From Lactonifactor sp. BIOML-A5 (GTDB taxonomy: Bacteria; Bacillota; Clostridia; Lachnospirales; Lachnospiraceae): DNA of 64,000 nucleotides. Below, piece after piece: positions 46,101-52,734 of the stretch (the first letter of the stretch is position 1; every line of letters starts with the position of its first letter). Under the pieces are notes generated by a model that was not told the origin of the DNA, searched no databases, and saw only the letters and a list, made by a program, of their open reading frames with translations. The stretch is from positions 1-64,000 of the forward strand of contig NZ_WKYV01000012.1 in NCBI RefSeq assembly GCF_009677585.1. The letters are read 5' to 3'. The translations under genes were made by a program, and so were the position numbers.

Positions 46101-46632
46101 GCAGTTAGGGGAAACCTGGTATTATCTGAAAGCAAACGGAATGATGGCCACGGGCTGGCTGCTGGACGGAAAGACTTGGTATTATCTGAAAGCAAGCGGA
46201 GCGATGGCCACGGGCTGGCTGCTGGATGGAAAGACCTGGTATTATCTGAAGGCAAACGGAGCAATGGTAACCGGCTGGCTGCAGTTAGGGAAGACCTGGT
46301 ATTATCTGAAATCCAATGGAGCAATGGCCACGGGCTGGCTGCTGGATGGAAAGACCTGGTATTATCTGAAGGCAAGCGGAGCGATGGCCACGGGCTGGCT
46401 GCTGGACGGAAAGACCTGGTATTATCTGAAGTCCAATGGGGCAATGGCCACGGGCTGGCTGTTGGATGGAAAGACCTGGTATTACCTGAAAGCAAACGGA
46501 GCAATGGCCACGGGTTGGATAAAAGTAGGAAGTAAATGGTACTATTTGTACAGCAGCGGTGCAATGGCATCCAGTAAGTGGATAGGGAAGTATTATGTCA
46601 ATGCTTCCGGAGCCTGGACAAAGACCAGATAA
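37156..46632 (+). CDS. Giant secreted multidomain protein with three GH43 modules and choline-binding-type repeats
   Basis: About 3158 residues with a signal peptide ending near VVSA (~30). Domain order: LamG-like ~41-255; aBig ~263-335; LamG-like ~345-545; aBig modules ~553-728; GH43-A ~735-1055; LamG-like ~1064-1272; GH43-B ~1384-1702; Ig-like; a beta-sandwich (CBM66/DUF1080-like) ~1799-1988; Big_3 ~1995-2072; LamG-like ~2075-2285; GH43-C ~2379-2710; Ig-like; Big_3 ~2819-2894; cell-wall-binding repeats ~2899-3156. Catalytic-type motifs occur in each GH43: VRDPYLV and LEGPEF; YADPDLD and FRESVN; TRDPYIT and VEGPAV. A and C are similar to each other, and B is of a different GH43 subgroup. ATG 37156 is preferred over 37150 because GGAGG directly touches the latter. 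Probably an arabinan/arabinoxylan- or galactan-type degrader held at the cell surface. Confidence 0.9.
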   Translation: MRKRKLSTSITAWILSASMLFSMIPPTVVSADPGGNDSIVRTLAASYDMSHAEGMLTDTSGNGMDAELVGFTDDDFGFNEEDGTDEVLNFAADKSKYVKLPAGLITGESFSIEATFKTGTAAGHWLWCLGTKENTWPNVNNYVFLNPMQDNGTIRGGMKDGATELLFGNMPSLTPDTYSTVRMDFDRGTMQLYVDGAKVGDDIASNYSIQDILNAGTNEGEDFCGYIGKSLYTPDKAFAGTLTEFSVYSPVENPDRDTAEADVNELTLPEVIEGDIELPVAGTNGSVITWTSNREDVISTDGTVTRQPFDTKVLLTATADCNGTTAERSFEVLVKASEDKDDRNLVASYDMSHQGDALTDTSGNGMDARLVGMTDADFTEDSGPVLNFTGDKNKYVELPKGLIQGETFSVEATVKTSKQANHWLWCLGTKVSGTGNNYVFVNPMQGGGAIRAGIKSGSEKLLAQTAKLTPDTYATVRLDFENGTMRLLVDGVEVVSGMETGYSIQKILTDGTNAEEDICGYIGKSLYSADPGFTGALKGFKVYSPTMAEDKLAAADLEKISLPDSVYKDLDLPSVGGNGSSIIWSSDRKDLITDAGEVSPAQQDAEVILTATADLNGATAEKTFTVKVVGTDSILEEAMNSLTFAYTEIYGNITLPTELANGAAVQWSVNEAGKDLITVEDQTSEGGRTIPAGVVTRPAKDTEIQLTADVSVGDSADSKSFTFTVKAKPEEKGETAAYLFAHFTGSEGRSTDEQIYFATSENGSQWTDLRENGNPVLSSDLGDKGVRDPYLVRSPEGDKTYLIATDLSIYHRGGWGNAAATTTGSTSLVVWESSDLVNWSEPRLVDVASRIPGAGCAWAPEAFYDEETGQYVVYWATASGESNELGDPMNMYYATTRDFYTFSEPVLWIDREHSIIDTTMIQANGKYYRASGDGQITIEESDSIYDGWKIIGTLKDIFNNNNYSGAKLEGPEFFKYNDRDFLTDKDGNKVDTWGLMCDQYAEGRGYLPFRTTNMADMSTDSWSPASDVNFGSLKKRHGTILPITEEEYHAVRKAFANIEPPTGDKKVLADFTFNDEETGLSSENAKAEGTYTLKDSYDGKALYLDGSASNYLTVTDKDGKSLLTGAQELTVSYDMKPDRTETNWAFFAAPDGNPVSYMNEKYLGILEAGGRTTAERYNNSGSRPVNPYADTGSGWYHVDVVFGKTDTSVYVNGVKQAGEASSYTLEGILGTSSILQIGKANWNSGEYFKGWIDNFRVANYTLSDEEIKALADNLLSKLPAVKDVLVGTAPDRETALEYRGTDDHTAILTEVDQENMTVTSYIRKTADSKKTPVTFYLNKEVDAILVNGESFENGTALDLSEDVQVVLQSGGTEEIWTIKKPVISNNPVLPGQYADPDLDFFDGKFWIFPTTDGYPSWSGYQFHAFSSPDLVNWTDEGVIMDLKEDNPGLNENGIQIAASKWAVGSAWAPTIEEKNGKYYFYYCGKQLNGESAIGVAVADSPKGPYVDKGEPLMTKTISSEGGAGIGQAIDPGIFTDDDGKSYLLYGNGGAGIVELGDDMMSIKKDTIRKLNGLTNFRESVNVIKVNGVYHWTWSCDDANSPNYHVEYGTSDTLDGSITKHSTLLEKDTEKGILGSAHQSSILYIRDEKGQDHYYMAYHRFYTPLNIFTSGDGLGKHRETCIDEIFFDKNGYMTMTPTLEGVTAVTPASDNPTVKYITVTPGITIVGKGSTQSFAAETKEEADASVTWKVEGNSSSSTSMTPEGVLTVGADETAKQLTVTAASKANPGRIGTAQVNVVEFFGEALEEQGVITARNGASVEKDAERGNVLRITSGWIEGGNSPANGGGVFEKAQAIFKNTNFTLGMDVNIDGLDDNTSMAMIGNSDNHFRIIPQRKDNKGYLKVCAAGTETEYELSEPVKLNEWQNIKIIYSEDDATGKVSVVAGQKTLIGAQELGFKLSALDTVDASLGCTYKTGFLRTGTYDNIIVTRDEEPEITVTGIQVKAPEKTKYLVGEELNTAGLEVTAQYSDGSSKDVTGECELSGFDSRIPGRKTVTVSYGGFESTFDVIVEGTQDDSLLADFHFNDEETGLTSEKARATGSYTLKESYDENGKALYLDGSASNYLTVTDQDGKSLLTGAEELTISYEAKPDRTTTNWVMFAAPNGNRQEYGKEKYIGILTNNGTTTAERYNNTNGRPKNPFVTTGSDWVHVDVVISKTDTVIYLNGVKQAQETSTYGVKELLGNSSILQIGKANWGSGEYYKGWIDNFKIYSKALTAEEIKEIPDDSFVNLMLEKKAEEVKDVVISDANTTLPDYDGTVTWESAMEEVSIAEDGLSAKVVQPAAGEEPLEGKLTAVISICGKQMRKEVNVTVKPEVGEEDPYGYMMVHFIEDSNGYCEKIYLDISRGDNPEQWDPLNGGEPILASNMGTTGTRDPYITYNPETETYYIIATDLRVFGGDDAGWGTWSKSYSTKMNVWESKDLIHWSDVRQFDVARDMDGNKVAELGMMWAPEATWVPDYYGEGKGAFVVYWSSKTYAEDDPNHDASSVENIMWGATTDFTQETFEYGGKFLDGGAKGWIDTTIIQNEGRTYHITKSNELQIIMEYTDDKEWWKEGTQWTRVQERIGQSRFGSVEGPAVFKDHSNDNRWYLFVDDLPSPGYQPMISTDLNQGWDYLDSPDYFLTPNTKHGGVISLTKKQYDAVRGADAVSPVTEELDSVEISQGKAAEELAELLPQTAQVNLAYNMGTSELPVIWDTSDVNLDEAGTYKAVGTVQSISANKGQWVGKDGSTKYDAEDKQLYSSRAIKVSAEVVVKAETPDVTVTKIQVKAPDKTEYLVGEELNTAGMKVTALYSDGTSKDVTKDSKLEGFDSKTPGTKTVTVSYEEKTADFQVTVKEKIQAGWVQEGSKWKYRNPDGSFLAETWKQIDGQWYYFNEDTYMATGWLLDGKTWYYLKASGAMATGWLLDGNTWYYLKANGAMVTGWLQLGETWYYLKANGMMATGWLLDGKTWYYLKASGAMATGWLLDGKTWYYLKANGAMVTGWLQLGKTWYYLKSNGAMATGWLLDGKTWYYLKASGAMATGWLLDGKTWYYLKSNGAMATGWLLDGKTWYYLKANGAMATGWIKVGSKWYYLYSSGAMASSKWIGKYYVNASGAWTKTR
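45973..46572 (+). repeat. Tandem 60-bp repeats encoding choline-binding-type modules (second GH43 protein)
   Basis: Ten units of exactly 60 bp, each encoding GW-L-x4-TWYYLK-x5-(A/V)T. Units 1-3 and 4-6 form two copies of a 180-bp higher-order repeat (LLDGKT/KASG, LLDG/KANG-AMVT, LQLG), showing recent block duplication. Confidence 0.9.
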
Positions 46633-46650
46633 GAAAAATTGAGGAATAAG

Positions 46651-46694
46651 ATTATTACCGGCGTCATTTTAATGGCAGCCGGTAATAATTTTAT
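46651..46694 (+). terminator. Terminator of the second giant GH43 gene
   Basis: Twelve-bp perfect stem ATTATTACCGGC/GCCGGTAATAAT followed by a short T-rich run. Confidence 0.85.
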
Positions 46695-46723
46695 CCGCCC
46701 GTACTTCCTTACGGAAAGTATGT

Positions 46724-46729
46724 TATAAT
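46724..46729 (+). promoter_or_regulatory. -10 box of the YesM-like kinase operon
   Basis: TATAAT 35 bp before the GTG start. No consensus -35 is visible; a small dyad CTTCCTTACGGAAAG lies just upstream, possibly an activator site. Confidence 0.45.
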
Positions 46730-46763
46730 TGCAGTAAAAGCACAGCCAAACGGAGGACAAAAG

Positions 46764-48497
46764 GTGTATTTTTTTCGCAGATTAAATATAAAAAGCCAAA
46801 TTGCAGTACTGATTGCCATCATCACAGTCTTTATGCTGGTTTCCTTTGGAATCATAGATTTTATGACAGGAAGGGCAGTAAAGAGAACAACTCTGGAATC
46901 AAATGAAAAGCTTCTGCAGCAGGTAGAAGGGAGAGTTGCCGCTTTTACAGATGATATGGAGAACATCTCACTTTCCCTTTTCTACAGCCCTACCATTATC
47001 AATTATATCGGTCTGTCTCAGGAGGTTGACAGAGTACTTGCGTATGAGGATGTATCCGCGGTGTGCAGCAATGCTATGTCCCTGAAAAAGGGGATAAAAG
47101 GGGTAATGATATATGACGGCAAGGGAGAATTGTGTGCCGGCGTGGGAACTAACCGTACGATACCTGCCGGGATTGAGAGCGTTTCCCAGGTAGTCTACAC
47201 CGGATGTCTGGGGAAGGACAAAAAATATTATGCGATTGTTTACCCTATCTATGACTTGAAGAGTACAGAGACTAAGAAAAGGCTGGGAAGCGGAGTGCTT
47301 CTTATGGACTGCGGACAGTTGGGGGATATCCTGGAGAATTCTCTGGTGACACAGGGTTCTGCCATATCTATTCTGGATAAGAATGACAGGTGCATGGCCT
47401 TCCGGGGGGCAAAGCATGATGAGAAGGGACTGCATGGGGGAAAAGATGCAGAATATGTTACACGGCGCACACAGCTTTCAAAAGCGGGCTGGACCTTGGT
47501 CAGCGATGTCCCGGGAACTGAGCTACAGGCTGGCAGACAGACCATACGGAAATACTGTACAGCGGCCTTTGCGGCAATTGCAGTAATCCTGGCCTTTTTT
47601 GTATTTACCCTATGGACAGGTATATTAAGACCTGTAAAAAAGGCAACTGAATTCGCGAAGCGTTATCCCTTGGGAGAGAAAGACAAGCGTTTGGAGATGG
47701 ACTATAAAAATGAAATCGGAGATATGGCAAGAAGTCTGAACCAGATGCTGGATGATATTCAGAGGCTGAGCAGCGATGTCCAAAGCTCTCAGAAGAAGAT
47801 GTATGAAATGGTACTGGATCAAAAACAGATGGAGATCATATCATACAGAAACCAGGTAAATCCCCATTTTCTCTACAATACTTTTGACTGTATCCGTGGG
47901 ATGGCAGCTTATTATAATGTGCCCCAGATTGCAGAGATAACCAGTGCGCTGTCCAGGTTTTACCGGTATACGGTGAAAGGAGACGATTGTGTAACTATCG
48001 CAGATGAGGTACTGAACATCCAGGAATATGCGAAGATTATTGAACACCGGTTTATGGGCAGGATATCTGTGAATGTAGATGCTTCGAAAGAGATTCTTTC
48101 CTGTACCACAATTAAGCTGCTGCTTCAGCCTCTGGTGGAAAATTCGGTTTTTCATGGGTTGGAACAGAAGGTAGAAGGGGGCCGGGTGGAGGTGTTTCTG
48201 ACACCCCGGGGGGCCGGAAAGATACACATAAAGGTCAGGGACAATGGTGTCGGAATTGAAAAAGACAGGTTAGAAGAGATTCTGCAGCACCTGGAGCAAA
48301 GAGAAAAAATATTTCCGGGAGAACCTGATTCTGGGTATGGGATTGGGCTTGCTAATGTATACCACAGAATTAGATTGTTTTACGGTGAACATGCAGAGTT
48401 TGACATCACCAGCAAGAAGGACATAGGAACCACAGTAACTGTTTGTATTCCCAATTCCGCGGCAGGAGGCATAGATGTATCAGGTATTATTAATTGA
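46764..48497 (+). CDS. YesM-type sensor histidine kinase
   Basis: A 577-residue membrane kinase of the His_kinase (LytS/YesM) type. Membrane helix ~12-34, an extracellular sensor of about 225 residues, second helix ~263-285, then a HAMP-like linker. The phosphoacceptor is in NQVNPHFLYNTFDCI (~368). An ATPase domain follows with LLLQPLVENSVFHG and RDNGVGIEKD. In Firmicutes such kinases usually sense extracellular sugars or oligosaccharides and act with AraC-type regulators. Translation starts at GTG after CGGAGGACAAAAG. It overlaps the regulator gene by 23 bp. Its place just after the three-GH43 gene suggests a role in glycan sensing. Confidence 0.93.
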   Translation: MYFFRRLNIKSQIAVLIAIITVFMLVSFGIIDFMTGRAVKRTTLESNEKLLQQVEGRVAAFTDDMENISLSLFYSPTIINYIGLSQEVDRVLAYEDVSAVCSNAMSLKKGIKGVMIYDGKGELCAGVGTNRTIPAGIESVSQVVYTGCLGKDKKYYAIVYPIYDLKSTETKKRLGSGVLLMDCGQLGDILENSLVTQGSAISILDKNDRCMAFRGAKHDEKGLHGGKDAEYVTRRTQLSKAGWTLVSDVPGTELQAGRQTIRKYCTAAFAAIAVILAFFVFTLWTGILRPVKKATEFAKRYPLGEKDKRLEMDYKNEIGDMARSLNQMLDDIQRLSSDVQSSQKKMYEMVLDQKQMEIISYRNQVNPHFLYNTFDCIRGMAAYYNVPQIAEITSALSRFYRYTVKGDDCVTIADEVLNIQEYAKIIEHRFMGRISVNVDASKEILSCTTIKLLLQPLVENSVFHGLEQKVEGGRVEVFLTPRGAGKIHIKVRDNGVGIEKDRLEEILQHLEQREKIFPGEPDSGYGIGLANVYHRIRLFYGEHAEFDITSKKDIGTTVTVCIPNSAAGGIDVSGIIN

Positions 48498-49209
48498 TGA
48501 TGAACCATGGGCGCTTTATGGGCTGAAAACGCTGATTGATTGGGAGGCCCTGGGATACTGCATAGCAGGAGAGGCAGAGAACGGACTGAAAGCGATGGAA
48601 CTTCTGAATAAAGGAAACATAGATGTGGCAATATCAGATATCCGTATGCCCGGGATGGACGGCATTCAGCTGATGGAGACTATTCAGGAAGAAAAACTTC
48701 CCGTGGAAGTGATTTTCGTGAGCGGCTACAGTGAATTTGAGTATGCCAGAAAAGCGGTCCGGTACGGAGCATTTGATTATCTCTTGAAGCAGGTGTCGGC
48801 AGAAGAACTGACAGATGTGCTGAGAAGACTCTCAGATGCACTGAAAGGCAGGGAACAGGGCGCTCCGGATCCATTGAAGGAAGGGGCGCATTTAAGCCAT
48901 ATGATGACAGAGGTTATGAGAGATATTGATGAGGGCTTTCCCAGGGATATCCTGCTGAATGAATTAGCAAAAAAATATAGTATCAGTTCAGGGCATTTAA
49001 GCAATTTGATAAAAAAGGAGACAGGGAGTACCTATACAGAGCACATTACCAGAAGACGTATAGAAAAGGCAAAAGAGCTGCTGAAAGATGATTCCCTGAG
49101 TATTTTAGAGGTTGCAGAACAGGTAGGGTACGGCGATTATTTTTATTTTACAAAGCTCTTTAAAAGGCAGACCGGACTTTCACCCAGCAAATACAGAAAA
49201 GAACAGTAG
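48475..49209 (+). CDS. YesN-type response regulator with AraC output domain
   Basis: A 244-residue regulator. The receiver domain has DDEPWA near the N-terminus, the phosphoacceptor in VAISDIRMPGMDG and Lys in DYLLKQVSAEEL. The C-terminal AraC-type double helix-turn-helix runs over ~145-244 (SGHLSNLIKKETG and EVAEQVGYGDYFYFTKLFK). GGAGG lies before the ATG inside the kinase gene. Cognate partner of the upstream kinase by overlap; targets probably include the adjacent binding-protein gene and perhaps the GH43 genes. Confidence 0.94.
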   Translation: MYQVLLIDDEPWALYGLKTLIDWEALGYCIAGEAENGLKAMELLNKGNIDVAISDIRMPGMDGIQLMETIQEEKLPVEVIFVSGYSEFEYARKAVRYGAFDYLLKQVSAEELTDVLRRLSDALKGREQGAPDPLKEGAHLSHMMTEVMRDIDEGFPRDILLNELAKKYSISSGHLSNLIKKETGSTYTEHITRRRIEKAKELLKDDSLSILEVAEQVGYGDYFYFTKLFKRQTGLSPSKYRKEQ

Positions 49210-49221
49210 AAGGAAGATAGC

Positions 49222-50868
49222 ATGAAATGGAATGTGAAAAAAACAGGGTACCTGTTTCTTCTTGTGCTCACAGCGGCAGTGAACGGGTGCAGCCAGGACA
49301 GACAGGGGGAAAACGATACACTTTCAGAGGTGCTTCCGCTTACCTGGTTTTCGGATGTGAGCTTTTGGCATCCCCCTGAAGATTGGGATTGTAGTGAGGA
49401 TACTGTGCAGGGGGTGCTTACCCAAAAGACGGGCCTTACCTTTGAGATGGAAATACCGCCCGAAGATGCGGAGACGAAGTTAAGCTGGATGCTTGCAAAT
49501 GGGGAGCTCCCAGATATAATTTCTATCACAGATGAAAAAATGATAGATAAGCTAACTGCTTCGGGTGAGGTATGGAGGATGGATGAATTTCTCGAAACAT
49601 ATGACCCGGATTCTCATCTTCTGAAAGACTTTCCCGGGGATATAAAAGAGGGATTGACGGAGAGAGACGGGGGCTGGTATGCGCTGCCGAGCCACCTTAG
49701 CTCAGAGGACAACAGGGCGCGGTATGCAGAAATCAGTACTTTTTATCAGGAACTGCAGAAATACCATGAGAATAATGCTGTTATCATAAACGAACAGCTC
49801 ATGGAAGCCTCTGGAATAACTCTGGAGGAACTAAAGACAGAGACCGGGTTTGTGCAGGCGCTGCAGAAGGTGAAATCCATGGGATTGTCGGTCAACGGAA
49901 AACCGGTGATACCGCTTCTCTATGACGGCAATGCCTACCAGGAATCTTCCCTGCCATTTCTGCAGATGAATTTTGGCGCAGTGCCTGTAAATGACGAGAG
50001 GCACTATCAGGATATCCTTCGGGATCCCAATTATAAACATGCCCTGCATTTTATGAACCGTACCATCAGGGAAGGCTATGCAGATATGAAACAGCTCACC
50101 ATGGATAACAGCGAAATAAAGAAGCTTTTTTCTGAGGAAAGAGTATTTGCCTTTATAGGAAATATTGCCAATACTGGATATGACAGTTCTCTCTGCTGGA
50201 TATCACCGGGGGCAATTTATTCCGATACAGGTGCATCCCCTGTATATGGGAAAAATTTTCGAAATCTGGGATGGATCCAGACTTTCATATCCAAAGAGAA
50301 CCCATATCCAGGGGAAACAGCGAAATTTTTAAGTTATGTAACCAGTGAAGAGGGGCTGATGCTTCTTTTTTACGGGATTGAGGGAAAAGATTATACGCTG
50401 GATGCCGCTGGAAAAGCTATCCGTGCAGAAAATGGGGAGAAGCGGGAAGAGACCGGACTGAATATATACTGGCCGTTTGTGAATACAGACTGGAGCTATA
50501 CAGTGATGCCAGAGCCAGATCCGGATACCAGATCAGGCAAGTCCCAGATTATGACAAAAAATGCGGGAAGTGCATATGTTTTGGATGAAAGAACAGAAAT
50601 GTATGACGCATCCCTAGTAAACCTTTCGGATAAATATTTGGATTTTACTGACGGGGAGGAAGAGACGCGGGAAAACCTGGAGGCATATAAGAAGAAGCTG
50701 ACTGCTCAAATTGTTACAGCTCCGGATGAGGAAAGTGTTGAAGCACTGTATAGGGAGATGCTGGATACGATGGATGGGATGGGTCTTCCGGATATAGAAA
50801 AAAAGACAGACCAGAAGATGCAGGAGTGCTCACAGAGAATGCAGGGGGATGCCTGCAATGGAGAATGA
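49222..50868 (+). CDS. Extracellular solute-binding lipoprotein (family 1 type), no linked permease
   Basis: A 548-residue predicted lipoprotein with lipobox VNGC near residue 23 and an aromatic-rich start (PLTWFSDVSFW). It has the layout of large LplA/YtcQ-like carbohydrate-binding proteins of Firmicutes. It follows the YesN-type regulator by 12 bp and precedes a terminator, and no permease is encoded nearby. It may serve permeases elsewhere or act as the extracellular partner of the YesM-type sensor, as some binding proteins do. The binding-protein call is good; the ligand is unknown. Confidence 0.82.
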   Translation: MKWNVKKTGYLFLLVLTAAVNGCSQDRQGENDTLSEVLPLTWFSDVSFWHPPEDWDCSEDTVQGVLTQKTGLTFEMEIPPEDAETKLSWMLANGELPDIISITDEKMIDKLTASGEVWRMDEFLETYDPDSHLLKDFPGDIKEGLTERDGGWYALPSHLSSEDNRARYAEISTFYQELQKYHENNAVIINEQLMEASGITLEELKTETGFVQALQKVKSMGLSVNGKPVIPLLYDGNAYQESSLPFLQMNFGAVPVNDERHYQDILRDPNYKHALHFMNRTIREGYADMKQLTMDNSEIKKLFSEERVFAFIGNIANTGYDSSLCWISPGAIYSDTGASPVYGKNFRNLGWIQTFISKENPYPGETAKFLSYVTSEEGLMLLFYGIEGKDYTLDAAGKAIRAENGEKREETGLNIYWPFVNTDWSYTVMPEPDPDTRSGKSQIMTKNAGSAYVLDERTEMYDASLVNLSDKYLDFTDGEEETRENLEAYKKKLTAQIVTAPDEESVEALYREMLDTMDGMGLPDIEKKTDQKMQECSQRMQGDACNGE

Positions 50869-50924
50869 GGTGGACTGGGAAATAAAAAATAAGACAAAAA
50901 TATAAAAATAGAGCCATATGGACA

Positions 50925-50972
50925 GGATATCAGCTGCTTTATAATGATAAAGTGGACAGATATCCTTTTTTT
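50925..50972 (+). terminator. Terminator after the solute-binding protein gene
   Basis: Seven-bp stem GGATATC/GATATCC separated by a 27-nt loop, then T7. The loop holds a TATAATG that might serve as a promoter for the next gene. Confidence 0.6.
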
Positions 50973-51015
50973 GATGGACAATGGTACCCCCAGTGGTGCC
51001 GGATGGAGAGAATTC

Positions 51016-52623
51016 ATGAAGGTTTTTTTAGTTGAAGATGAATCAATGATGCGCAGCGGAATTAAAAACAATATGCCCTGGGAACGAGAAGGGTTTGAGA
51101 TAGTAGGGGATGCTGCAAACGGAATGCAGGCATATCCCATGATACGGCAGAAACAGCCGGATATTTTAATCACTGATATTTTTATGCCCTGCATGGATGG
51201 CCTGAAACTGAGCAGGCTGGTAAAAACTGAGCTGCCTCATATTAAAATTCTGGCACTCAGCGAACGTAAAGAATTTCAGCATATTCAGCGGGCCATTTCC
51301 ATCGGTATTACGGATTTCCTGCCGAAGCCTGTAGACTCCGGGGAATTGATGAAGGCAGTGAAAAACGCTGCTGCCGATTTGATAAAAGAAGAAGCGGCAC
51401 GAAGGAAGCTGGAAAGATTCCGGGAGAAGACAGAAGAAAACAGGAGGCTTCAGAAATACAAACTTCTTTTGGCCGTCCTTTCGGGGACTATGCCGGAACA
51501 AGAGATTCTGGGGCAGGGAAAAAGACTGGGCATTGATTTCCAGGGAAGCGAATTTGCGGTACTCTTGTTTGGTATGAGGAGTCACACTAATATCCCTGCA
51601 GATCAGGAGGCTGAAAAATGCATCAGGGAATGCATAAAAGAACTAAAACATACAATTGCCGTTGATCGGGGCCGGGACGGATGGGTCCTTCTGATAAAAG
51701 GAGACAGGCTGGGATCAGTGAACGACCGTTTAAATCTGTGCTGCACCCGTCTGACAGAGGTTCTCCAGCCATACAGAGAGGTAAGCTTCTTTGGGGGTAT
51801 CGGAAGAACCGTGTCCTCTCTGTCTCATATTCCTTATTCCTGCCGGGACGCAGAAAAGGCGTTTTCCGGGAGACATTTCCAGGACCAGAACCAGTTCGTT
51901 TACTGCTGTAAGGAGGAAGGCGGTCTGCAGAGAAAAGAGTTTTATGCCAGTCTTCTTATGCAGTCAAAGGAGGCAAGATGCAGACTGGACCATTTTCTGC
52001 GAAATGGCCTGTGCGGAGAGGAGGAAGCCTTTGTGAACTCATATCTGGATGCAGTGGGGGAAGGGCTGTATAAGTTCAGAGTATTGAGGCAGTATGTTAC
52101 GCTGGATGTGTATCTCGGCGTCATAACCTTTCTGGACGGCATAGGTGCAGAAGCCTGCAGCCTTTCCGCAGAGGCTTCTGATATCAACCGTGCGGCTGAG
52201 AACATTCATTCACGGGACAGTTTGAAGGCTTATCTGAGGATGCTGCTTAAGGAAGCAGTTGAACTCCGGGATGAGCAGTCTGGCGAGAAATATGGCTTTT
52301 CTGTAAAAAGAAGTCTTGCCTACATTGATACGTTTTACAGCAGAAGTGATTTATCACTAAATACAGTGGCGGCTCATCTGAAGATAAGTCCGGGATATTT
52401 CAGTTCACTGTTTCATCAAAAGATGGGAAAGACCTTTGTTGAGTATCTTACCGGGGTAAGGATGGAACACGCAAAGAAACAGCTGTGCGGTACAGATAAG
52501 AAGCTTTCCCAGATTGGGTATGAGGCAGGATACCAGGATAATCATTACTTCAGCTATATTTTTAAAAAGACGCAGGGATGCACTCCCTCTGAATATCGTA
52601 AGAGAAACAGAAAACAAAGGTAA
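51016..52623 (+). CDS. YesN-type response regulator with AraC output domain, orphan
   Basis: A 535-residue regulator. The receiver has VEDESMM at the N-terminus, phosphoacceptor in LITDIFMPCMDG and Lys in FLPKPVDSGEL. A long central region (~130-420) without a recognised motif follows, then a C-terminal AraC-type domain (~430-535, with LNTVAAHLKISPGYFSSLF and QIGYEAGYQDNHYFSYIFK). ATG 51016 is chosen because the receiver starts right there; the in-frame ORF beginning at 50944 runs through the terminator. No kinase gene is adjacent, so the YesM-type kinase at 46764 or a distant one may drive it. Confidence 0.92.
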   Translation: MKVFLVEDESMMRSGIKNNMPWEREGFEIVGDAANGMQAYPMIRQKQPDILITDIFMPCMDGLKLSRLVKTELPHIKILALSERKEFQHIQRAISIGITDFLPKPVDSGELMKAVKNAAADLIKEEAARRKLERFREKTEENRRLQKYKLLLAVLSGTMPEQEILGQGKRLGIDFQGSEFAVLLFGMRSHTNIPADQEAEKCIRECIKELKHTIAVDRGRDGWVLLIKGDRLGSVNDRLNLCCTRLTEVLQPYREVSFFGGIGRTVSSLSHIPYSCRDAEKAFSGRHFQDQNQFVYCCKEEGGLQRKEFYASLLMQSKEARCRLDHFLRNGLCGEEEAFVNSYLDAVGEGLYKFRVLRQYVTLDVYLGVITFLDGIGAEACSLSAEASDINRAAENIHSRDSLKAYLRMLLKEAVELRDEQSGEKYGFSVKRSLAYIDTFYSRSDLSLNTVAAHLKISPGYFSSLFHQKMGKTFVEYLTGVRMEHAKKQLCGTDKKLSQIGYEAGYQDNHYFSYIFKKTQGCTPSEYRKRNRKQR

Positions 52624-52734
52624 AGCAGCATAATGTTTGTATCTGTTTTATTTGCTATAAGCAGTGATCATCCTGTATAATGAAATATTATACGCGGTTG
52701 CACAGCGAAGCGCAGAGAAAGGCAGGCACCAGTT

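Noticed and set aside
45968..46570. Long reading frames on both strands overlapping the repeats of the second GH43 protein
   Set aside because: They arise from the 60-bp repeat periodicity, which keeps other frames open; they have no independent start signals.
18092..46572. Possible CRISPR-like arrays at the 60-bp repeats
   Set aside because: The repeats are contiguous without unique spacers and encode protein modules in frame.
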